Under the pieces are notes generated by a model. The model worked only from the letters and a program-made list of their open reading frames with translations. It ran no database searches and had not been told where the DNA came from. The position numbers and the translations under genes were made by a program. From Sipunculus nudus (lineage: Eukaryota > Annelida > Sipuncula > Golfingiida > Sipunculidae): 64,000 nt of DNA. The stretch's first letter is position 1. Each line of letters begins with the position of its first letter. Location: NCBI GenBank assembly GCA_026874595.1, contig CM049319.1:1681501-1745500 (forward strand). The letters run 5' to 3'. This document shows positions 37,901-49,900 of this stretch, piece after piece.

Positions 37901-40900
37901 TTAAGACATGATAAGCGCATTAACTCTATTGTGCGCCTAATGTGCTGCGGTGTCAGGCGCAGCGGCGGCACCGCCTTTGATAAAGCGAGCCTGCTAGATG
38001 TTATTTCTGTGGTCCGCTGTAGCTCGCTGAAGCGGAGAGCGATATATCCAGTAACTGAGCAGTAAATCACTGGAATAACATTGACCGGAATTATGAATGT
38101 GCAGATGGTTTGTTTTGTCAAGAATTATGCGCAACATATATATCTAGAAAGGTCTCGTGTTGAGGAATCACTTGATCAATTTAAGGATAGATGCGGTCAC
38201 TCTACATCAACTTCTGCCGTGATTCATGACGGACGACTGGTCAGTGTAAACCTTACTTTCCCTGAATAACTTCGGAATTATAAAAAATTCCATCAGTTCC
38301 CACACTTCTGACTTATATTAATAATTAGCCATGTATTATAGTATTCCGTCGATAAAAAAAAATTTGACGCTTATGATCAGATGACTTTCATTTTGATGGA
38401 TAACAGTGAGCCATCGCCCCCTCTGTCACTGACGGCATTGTTCTCTTATTATCGCCCATATTTACCGCAGCCAAGCTATAGCTCAGGCGTCATTAGCAAC
38501 AATAGCTTCACACAAGATTCCCACAAATATGAAAATATGTTGTTCAAACTTATGATTGTTTAAAATTTTATATTAAATACTACCAGAGATAAAATTTGGG
38601 AGAAACTTACTCATCCTTGTCACAATATTTATAAAAAATACCTGTACTATAACATGCTGTTCCAAAGTCACGCCGAAGGGGGTTCTCTCGCGCTGTATCA
38701 ATTAGCGCCGGGCTTATCAGCGGCATCTCTTTGTGCCTTAGAGCAGCGAGTTTTATGACCCCCGTCAGCAACATCCGACACGGCCAGACTCTCACTTGAT
38801 ACTCCATCCCTGTAAACTCCTTAGTTTGAACATAAATTACCTTGCTACAGTTCTTAAGATCACACAGTTATTATGATGTGTTTCTGATATTACACTCATC
38901 TGTCCTTTTAAGTGTCTTTTTTTCCCAGGAGGTATTCAAAATCTGTCCTGCAGCTACTTCCATCATTGGTGAGGAACTATCAGATCTGTTCCAGAGATCA
39001 GCTGTTCTTGTTATTATTTATCATAAAACTTGCTGTTTCAGGAGCACCATGAGTCCATACGAGAAGCAATAGAAACACAAGACCTGACAGAGCAGAGAGA
39101 GTACCGCCTGGGGAACGATACCGAGGGCAATACCTACATGCACTTCCCACAATTCTGTGGGGCTGACCTGCGGATTTACAAACAAGCTCCAGTACCTGTG
39201 CCAAAATTAGACAAGCCTGTCACAACTTGTGACTATGTAAGTCTAATAACATAAGTCATAAGTATCAATATTTTGAACAAACTTTATCAGACAATAACTT
39301 TTTTTATAAACATCTCTATATTATATTGTGGAGTATATTGGCATAATGTGAAGGATGTTAGACTTGTGACTGCAAGGTTGTTGGTTCATATCCAGTTTAG
39401 TCTGCCTTCCATGCTAAGACTCCTGGCCAAAGTCTTTACCACAAGGGTGTGCCCTCTTCACCCAGGAGTGAATGGGTACTGGTCATGGATGGCAGGTAAA
39501 TATAGAAGGAATGATATTTTGGCACCTAATATTGCTGCTTAGTTTTCATGCTCCTCATTGGGCTGTAAAAAGCTACAAGAATAAAGAGGTCTGAAAAACC
39601 AGGAAGGTCAAACTGTAAGGTCAAATGAAACTAAAGTCGTTGATGATTTCAGACTGTAAACCCAACCTGGGTTAAAACAAGTATATTTTATATTTTTTAA
39701 AAACTTATGGTAAAGTTGTATACCATATCTCAGTATTATTCTGTTTTTCTGTAAAATTTAGTATCTTTATTTACTTAACTCTTCATATTATATAGCATCT
39801 ATTTAATCTAGACAGGACCAAATATCTTGATTTATCATGCCAATAGAGCATTATGTTTATGTAATAGAAATGTGAATATAATACAGAGATGTCTTAAGGA
39901 GAGGGGGTCACTGTAATGAGTGTTTAACATTGTGCCACATTGTTTAATTAATGTTACTTGTTGCATCCTCAGGACTTTAGTCATCTGTACAGCCCTAAAA
40001 AGAGGAAACAAAAGAGTGTGAAAAGAAAGAGCAAAAAGAAGAAGAAAACAAAGGAGCCTACACCAGCCCCAACACCCAAACCTGTGACGCCCACCTCACG
40101 GCCGAGCAGACTCAGACAGGTCAGTCAGTGCAAACTTGCCTAGTATACAGGTCTGAACAGGGTGATTATGAATGTGGCACAATAGAGTGCTGATCTTGCT
40201 TAAATTTACTTGGGTTTGTTAATACTTCAGATGGATATTGAAACCACCACAGGGCAAAGGACATTTTTGCTTCAATTATTTTTGCACATTTGTATGTTCA
40301 GTTTTTAGCTCAGCTGACTGAAAGTCATCTGAGCTATAGCGATCACCCTTCTTCCGTCGTCCGGCCGTCTGTCCGTCCGTTCGTTAACAGGGCACAAATC
40401 ATAACCAATGGACCTGGAATCTTCTTACTTGACATCCAGTCAGGGCCATGAAAAATCTTCTTGGAAACCTGAAATTAGGTCTCTGTTACCCATATTCTCC
40501 GAGCTATGTGTCTTTGAAGTACCCCCCAGAATAATAAAAAATTTCATACAAAAACTTCAATATCTCATTAACTACATCACTGATGGTCATGATTTTTGCA
40601 TACATATTGACCATGTGATGTTCCATCAGTTCCTGCAGACTGGTGGCGCCACCTGTATTTTTCGATTTTTTACGAATTTTTTTCTCTATTTTTGAGACCT
40701 TTAAAAATGTGGACATCTGTTAACAGGGCACAAATCGTAAAGACTGGACCTAGAATCTTCATTCTTGACATTTTGAGAGACCTATGAAAAGTCTCCATGG
40801 AAACCAGAAATTAGGTCTCTATTACCCATATCCTTCGAGCTATGGGGCCCCAAAGTACCCCCCATAATAGTGAAAAATTTCATACAAAAACTTCAATATC

Positions 40901-43900
40901 TCATTAACTACATCACTGATGGTCATGACTTTTGGCATACATATTAATCATGAGATGTTTCATCAGTTTCTGCAGACTGGTGGCGCCACCTTATTTTTTT
41001 ATTTTTTACAAATTTTTTTCTCTATTTTTGAGACCTTTAAAAATGTGGACACCTGTTAACAGGGCACAAATCCTAAAGACTGGACCTAGAATCTTCATTC
41101 TTGATATTCTGAGAGACCTATGAAAAGTCTCCATGGAAACCAGAAATTAGGTCTCTGTTACTCATATCCTTCAAGCTATGGGGCCCCAAAGTACCCCCCA
41201 GAATAGTGAAAAATTTCATACAAAAACTTCAATATCTCATTAACTACATCACTGATGGTCATGATTTCTGGCATACATATTAATCATGAGATGTTTCATC
41301 AATTTCTGTAGACTGGTGTTACCACCTATTTTTTTTTCTCTATTTTTGAGACCTTAAAAGATGCAGTCATCTGTTAACAGGGCACAAATCATAACAACTG
41401 GACCTAGAATCTTCTATCTTGACATACGGGGAGGCCCATGAAAAGTCTCCTTGGAAACCTGGAATTAGGTCTCTGTTACCCAGATTCTTCAAGCTATGGG
41501 GCTCTGAAGTACCCCCCAGAATAATGAAAATTTGATACAAAAACTCAAATATCTGAACAACTAATGCATTGATCACCATGATTCTTTGCATGGATATTGA
41601 TCATGGAGTGTTTCATCGGTTTCTGCAGACTGGTGGCGCCACCTGTATTTTTTTTATATTTTACAATTTTCTTTCTCTATATTTGATACCTTAAAAGATG
41701 CGGTCATCTGATAAAAGGGCACAATTCATAACGGCTGGACCTAGAATCTTCTTTCTTGACATGCAGAGAGGCCAATGAAAAGTCTTCTTGAAAACTGAAC
41801 ATTAGGTCTCTGTTACCCAAAACCTTAGAGCAATTGGGCTCTGAAGTATCCCCCAGAATAATGCAAAATTTGATACAAAAGCTCAAGTATCTGAATAACC
41901 ACTGCATTGATCACCAAGATTCTTTGAATGAATATTGATCATGGGATGTTCCATCACTTCCTGCAGACTGGTGGCGCCACCTGTAGTTTTTCAAATTTTT
42001 GCAAATTTTTTTCTCTTTTTAGCTGAGCTGACAATAAGTCATCTGAGCTATAGGCATGGTCCATTGTCCGTCTGTCTGTCCGTCCGTCCGTCCGTCTGTC
42101 TGTCTGTCCGTCTGGATGTCCGTCCGTAAGACTGGCACGTTTCGACACTGTTGGACCTACGAATCTGAATTTCGGCATACAGTTAGATGTCCCCATAATC
42201 TCCTACCATGCCAAAAATTGGGTCAATAGGACTTCTTTGAGATATTAAGGAAAAACCTCAATTTTTTATTAGAAATCTATTTTCACACTTCAGGACTGCC
42301 TAATATCAAAACCACTCATCTGGTTTTCTTCATATTTACCATAAATATTCCTCTATATAGTTCCTATGTACATGCCAGATATTAAGTCAGTATTATATAA
42401 TTTAAAAAAGTTATTGGCCCAAACATAATGCACTTTGTAAAAAAATCAGGAAGATATTTTGTCACTTAAGACCCAAAGTGTTAAAGGTAGGGACTTTTTT
42501 CCAGTAATACAACTTTAATTAATCAAAATTTAATTGTATACCAAAAATTAGATCAAAATCTGTTAAATTTTTTTAAATATTGGCAATAATATAAAATTGG
42601 TACCTTAAATTTTGCCCAACTTTGGCCATGGCACGTTTTTTTTCCTGTAAGTACTGTGGATTTAATTTTCACACCATGTATACATAAGGATTTAATCTGT
42701 TAAAATCTGAAATTTGAAAATAAAAGCTGCAAAATTAGGCTAGTTATTGAATTTTTTTCGAGGCTCTTGTTGTATTCCCTTACATTGTCAAGCAGTCCAC
42801 TTTGATGACTGAAGGTCATTCAGTGCACATCTCTATGCTCCCCAGGCTGTTGACATAATTTTAGATGTCCCCAAAATCTCCTACCATACCGAAAATTGGG
42901 TCATTAGGACTTTGTTCCTTTGAGATATTAAGGAAAAAACTCCGTTTTCCATAAAAAAAAGCCATTGTTACACTTCAAGGCTGCCTAATATCAAAACCAC
43001 TGATCTGTTTTTGATCGTATTTAGTATTCACATTCTTTTATACATTTTCTATGAACATACCAAAAATTAGGTCAGTATTGAGTATTATTTTGAAGTTATG
43101 GGCCAAAACATAATGCAATTTTTTAAAAAAATCAGGAAATATATTTACTCACATGAGAATTGCTGAACCTAGAGACCTTTTTTCAGGAATATAACTTTAT
43201 TTAATCAAAATTCAATTGTTTACCCAAAATTAGATCTGAATTTTGCAAATTTTTCAAGTTATTAGCATAAATAAAAAACAATACCTTAAATTTTGTCCAA
43301 CTTTGGCACTGTTGATTTAATTTTCCCAGCATATATGCATAAGGATTTAATCTTTTAAAATCTGAACTTTCAAAAGAAATTGATTGGAATGAATAGCTTT
43401 TATTCATGTTTTCACACACCATGTCAAGTGTTGTTTACATCTAGCCCACCTAGTAGTACAGCCTTCACTTGCATTATGTAACCGACCCCAGGCAGCTTAC
43501 CTTGGCCCAGCTTGGCCACTACTAGCAGGCTTCCCCTCGCCCTGCACTCATCCCCCCCCCAGCTGGTGCATAAACTAGATGAATGTTATAATTTTTCTGT
43601 AATTTATTTCATTCTTGGACATGCTACATTTTAGATTTTGTATTGAACCACCAGGGTTACAATGATTAAAGTGTACATTTAATTGTGTCCACAAAGTGTG
43701 TATTGCTGTGAAAGTCTGGATGTTCATGAGATAAGTAATTCCTTACTTCAGAAGAGTAAAAACTTCACCAGGTGTGAAATTGACTATAAATTCCAGTAAT
43801 TAATTAAAACTGGGATAGTAATTAGCACAATGATATTGTTTGTCCCTCATTCAACCAACAGTGTGTATACTTTATTTGAAAAGATGTTTTATTTTGTCAA

Positions 43901-46900
43901 ATTTACTTTTATTTTATTTTGGTGAATAAAATTAAGCATGTCCTGAAAACTCCAATATGCAAAACTTTTTAATAGTGATTCAAGGAATATTCTTGTAGAT
44001 GCCATGTTGTGGCATTAATTTTCTTTTAAAATCAGTTAAAACATTTATGATTTTTACTCTGTATATATAATGATTGCAACTTTTGCAACAATTCTAATAT
44101 TTTAACTTATATTTTCAGGTTTTTTAATTAAAAATTTATAAACCTGTAAATAAAAAAATAATACAGATAAAAACTTCTTAATGGAAAAAGTGAATCTGCT
44201 TAAAAAAATAGGATTATATATAAACTTAAATGCATTATTCTCTTGAAAGTGAAATAAAGGTATTAGTCCATTCTGTCCACTTGCCTGTCCATCTGTAAAT
44301 TTTCGTATGCAACACAGTATCTCAAAACTTTTACTGTTTTTCTTCATGACAGTCTTGTCAGAGTATTAGTTTGCAATCATATATTTAGAACTTTACTATA
44401 ACCAAGTAGGAGGGCCCCTTTCCTCTTAGCTTTTCATATTCTTATATAAATGAAAAACATTACAATAGAATATTTCTACATCCACCTTCGTGCTGCCCTC
44501 ACTTTTCCCTTCTCCGAACCCCATCCCAAAGTCAGCCTCAGTAAGCAAGAACAAGATGAATCAGATATATTCATACTTTAATATTTTGTATAACTATTCG
44601 TCCATAGGTACCTATGTACATGCCAGAAATTATGTCAATATTGTGTAATATGTAGACATAGTGGGCATCACAATAATGTACCTTGTCAAGACTAAAGAGA
44701 TATTTGTGTCATACAGTCACATATTCATAAATCACTTCATCAGCATAGTTAATCATAACATCATATCTGTCAAATTGAACGCTTGCAGACTACCATACAC
44801 TTTAGATCCTTCAACAAATAGCCTTATCATCTACTACTGCTTATTACTGCTGTCATTGCATTCATATTTGCTCAAATATATCACAATTTTCAACCCCTCT
44901 AAATAAATAAAAAATAAACCACTTTATTTGACTCTATTAATCCATCAGTCAGGTAATTTCATTTATCATTTACTCACATATTACATTACATTCCTTTATA
45001 ATAGCCCAACATGTACATGATATTCATAAGCTTTATCGACTCGATATAGTATCACAGTGGAGAAACATTTATAGTCCAATCACGATCAGCTGAGCGCCGT
45101 GACCCATGGGTCTTTTGTTTTTATCAAACCTCAATTAAACTGTCATCTGTTAACAGGGCACAAATCATAACCACTGGACCTGGAATCTTCAAACTTAATA
45201 TCTCGGGAGGTCCATGAAAAATCTCCTTGAAAACCTGAAATTAGGTCTTTGTTACTCATATCCTTGGAGCTATGGGGCTCTGAAGTACCCCCCCCCCCCC
45301 CCCGAATAATGCAAAATTTGATACAAAAGCTCCAGTATCTGAATAACCACTGCATTGATCACCATGATTCTTTGCATGAATATTGATCATGGGATGTTCC
45401 ATCATTTCCTGCAGACTGGTGGTGCCACCTGTATTTTTTCGAAATTTTTACAAATTTTTTTCTCTTTTTTTTCCAGACCTCAATGAAACTGTCATCTGTT
45501 AACAGGGCACAAATCGTAACCACTGGGTCTGGAATCTTCAAACTTAATATCCAGGGAGGTCCATGAAAAATCTCCTTGAAAACCTGAAATTAGGTCTCTG
45601 TTACCCATATCCTTGGAGCTATTGGGCTCCGAAGTACCCCCCAGAATAATGCAAAATTTGATACAAAAACTCAAATATCTGAACAACTAATGCATTGATC
45701 ACCATGATTCTTTGCATGGATATTGATCATGGAGTGTTTCATCAGTTTCTGCAGACCGGTGGCGCCACCTGTATTTTTTCTATATTTTACTATTTTCTTT
45801 CTCTATTTTTGATACCTTAAAAGATGCGGTCATCTGATAACAGGGCACAAATCATAACTGCTGGACCTAGAATCTTCTTTCTTGACATGCAGAGAGGCCA
45901 ATGAAAAGTCTTCTTGGAAAATGAAAATTAAGTCTCTATTACCAAAAACCTTTAGAGCTATGGGGCTCTGAAGTATCCCCCAGAATAATGAAAATTTGAT
46001 ACAAAAACTCAAATATCTGATCAACTAATGCATTGATCACCATGATTCTTTGCATGGATATTGATCATGGAGTGTTTCATCGGTTTCTGCAGACTGGTGG
46101 CGCCACCTGTATTTTTTCTATATTTTACAATTTTCTTTCTCTATTTTTGATACCTTAAAAGATGCAGTCATCTGATAACAGGGCACAAATCATAACGGCT
46201 GGACCTAGAATCTTCTTTCTTGACATACAGAGAGGCTAATGAAAAGTCTTCTTGAAAACTGAAAATTAGGTCTCTGTTACCCAAAACCTTAGAGCAATTG
46301 GGCTCTGAAGTATCCCCCAGAATAATGCAAAATTTGATACAAAAGCTCAAGTATCTGAATAACCACTGCATTGATCACCAAGATTCTTTGAATGAATTTT
46401 GATCATGGGATGTTCCATCACTTCCTGCAGACTTGTGGTGCCACCTGTATTTTTTCAAATTTTTGCAAATTTTTTTCTCTTTTTTTTATCAAACCTCAAT
46501 TAAACTGTCATCTGTTAACAGGGCACAAATCGTAACCACTGGACCTGGAATCTTCAAACTTAATATCCCGGGAGGTCCATGAAAAATCTCCTTGAAAACC
46601 TGAAATTAGGTCTCTGTTACCCATATCCTTGGAGCTATGGGGCTCTGAAGTACCCCCCCCCCCCCCCGAATAATGCAAAATTTGATACAAAAGCTCCAGT
46701 ATCTAAATAACCACTGCATTGATCACCATGATTCTTTGCATGAATATTGATCATGGGATGTTCCATCACTTCCTGCAGACTGGTGGCGCCACCTGTATTT
46801 TTTCAAATTTTTGCAAATTTTTTTCTCTTTTTTTTTATCAAACCTCAAACTGTCATCTGTTAACAGGGCACAAATCGTAACGGCTGGACCTAGATTCTTC

Positions 46901-49900
46901 TAACTTGACATCAAGGGAGGTTCATGAAAAGTCTCTGTGAAAACATGAAATTAGGTCTCTGTTACCCATATCCTTCGTAGTAAGTACCCCTCAGAATAAT
47001 TAAAAATTTGATACAAAACTCCAGTATCTGAATAACCAATGCATTAATCTCCATGATTCTTCGCAGGCATATTGATCATGGGGTGTTCAATCAGTTCCTG
47101 CAAACTGGTGGCACCACCTGTATTTTTTTCAATTTTTTAGGCATATTTTCTCTATTTATGAGACCTTCAAATGAAGTGGTCATCTGTTCACATACCACAA
47201 ACTGTAACTGCTGTACCTAGAATCTTCTTACTTGACATCCAGGTAGACTAATGAAAAATCTCCTTGGAAACCTGAAATTAGGTTTCTGTTACTGAGCTAT
47301 AGGGCTTATAAATACACCCAAGAATAATTAAAAATTTGACACAAACAAAAGCTCCAGTATCTGAATAACTAATGCCTTGATAGCCATGATTCTTTGGATA
47401 TATATTGATCATGGAGTGTTTCATCAGTTCCTGCAGACTGGTGGCACTACCTGTATTTTTTAGCTCAGCTGACTATAAGTCATCTGAGCTATAGTCGTGG
47501 TCCATTGTCTGTCGTCCGTCCGTCCGTCTGTCCGTCCGTCCGTCCGTCCGTCCGTAGATGTGGCACGTTTTGAAACCGTAAGACCTAGGAATCCAAAATT
47601 CGGCATAATGTTAGATGTCCCCAAGATCTCCTACCAAGCCGAAAACTGGGTCTTTGCAACTTCGTTCCTTTGAGAAATTAAGGAAAAACCTCAATTTTTT
47701 ATTAAAAACCTATTTTCACACTTTAGGACTGCCTAATATCAAAACCACTCATCTGTTTTTCCTCATATTTACCATTAATATTCCTCTATATAGTTCCTAA
47801 GTACATGCCAATAATTATGTCTGTATTATTTAATTTAAAAAAGTTCTGGGCCCAAACATAATGCATTTTGAAAAAAATAAGGAAAGATATTTGATCACTT
47901 AACACAAAAAATGTTAAAGCTGTGGACCTTTTTTCCAGTAATATAACTTTAATTAATCAAAATTAAATTGTATACCCAAAATTAGATGAAATCTTTTAAA
48001 TTTATAAAATATTAATAAAAATAAAAAATTGGTACCTTAAATTTTGCCCAACTTTGACCATGGCACGTTTTTTTCCTGTAAGTGCTGTGGATTTAATTTT
48101 CACAGCATGTTTTTGTCAGCATTTCAACTGTTAACACCAAAAATTTGAAACCAGTTGATCAAAAACTGTAGATTTTAATCAAGTTTTCAAGCACCTTGTA
48201 ACATATTGTTTACATCAAGCTAGTGTTATGCAGTTTGCAAAAGCTCAGCTCCCCAGCTTCAGCTCTAAGTTTCTTAAATTCAGCATACAGTTAGATGTCT
48301 CCAAAATCCCCTACCATGCCAAGAATTTGGTCACTAGGACTTAATACCTTCGAGATATTATTGAAAAACTTCATTTTTCCATTAAAAACTAATAAAAAAA
48401 TTAGTTCTGAATTTTTCAAATTTTACAAGTTATTAGTATAAATATAAAATTAGTACCTTAAATTTTGCCCAACTTTGACCATGGCACGTTTGTTTCCCGT
48501 GAGTACTGTTGATATAATTTTCATATCATGCACACATAAGGATTTCAGCTTTTTAGTTTAGAAAGCTGAAAGAAATTGGCCAAAAATTGTAGCTTTTATT
48601 AAAGTTTTTTATGAGACCCTGTCAGACTTTGGCTCTCTCCAGCCCCTCTTGAGTCACCTGTATGTTGACCTTGTTGACCTTTCATCAAATTATGCACGCT
48701 TACATGTGTGTCAAATGATTGGAAAACCAACCCACCAAATTAGTCCTGCGCCATACTCGCCCATACCAGCAACACATGATGCTTTGAATCAATAATACTT
48801 GACTGTGTAGGACCGCAAAGTAATAACAGCTGTGTAGTGACTCGAGCGATGAGTAAAAAGGCAAGTCTGAAACCAGAGAGTTCTTTACTTGACCTCTCGC
48901 AAACCTTCATGGCGCATTCAAATGATGACGTCAGTGGCTTAAAGCCCGATACGCGAGTAAATGTAGAATCGCCCGCATATATTGCATGTGGCCCAAGTGG
49001 CACACCTAGTCCAAAGGACTCAACTACAAATGTAGTACAGGGTAAACAGACCCTGAATAGAAATCTCCAATGGAGTACAAACGGCGTAAAATCGCCTGAT
49101 CAAAATGGGCAGGAACAGTTAAAGAAGGATAGGAGTGTAAGGAATGCAAGAGTGTAACAATAAACAACAAATTAATAAATTTTTATTGGTTTTTAATAAC
49201 AAATTAAAGAAAAATAGAAAAGGAATTTGTTAGTTTATAATAACAGGAAATTAACTTGCAGTTACTGATGATATAAGAATCTTGTATCAATGGGTAGAAT
49301 GTCACATATTCCAAATAACACCATGCAGTCACCTATGGCATTTTTTCAGTTCAGTTTTAATGATAAAGAAGTAAATCATATTATTCATTACTAATCATTA
49401 GGGATCATATGAAGGAAATTAATGATAGATAAAGATGCAGTTGATAATATTAATCTAGATTCCTACTGTGTCTAGTGTGTAGATTGATGTGAAAGTAGTC
49501 CAAAATGAATTTTTTACAGTTATTTTTTAATATAAATAAAAGCCATAAAACCAGGTACTTATGATCATTATTTAAATGTGTGAATTTTGTATATTCTGGA
49601 TTCTCAACATCATTGTTTGGTGAAAATTGAATAAATACCAGACATGGTGCGAATACTTTGTAATTGTATTTAAATACGAATATGATTATGTACTCCATTA
49701 TAAAATTTCTTGCATAAAGAATGGGAATTCAGGTAAAAATGAAAGTATATGAATACTCGTGCAAATACTTTCAAAATGTATTCATGAATGCATTCATGAA
49801 TATATTCTTAAATATTATTTTAATAATCATATCAGTTATATTACATTTTAAAAAATCATATGATTCTCTTATTATTTTTAATAAAAATTATATTTGGGAC

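Noticed and set aside
44661-44906. 81-codon frame with hydrophobic residues
   Set aside because: AT-rich repeat sequence inside the nested element; the matching region near 7150-7400 does not keep the frame.
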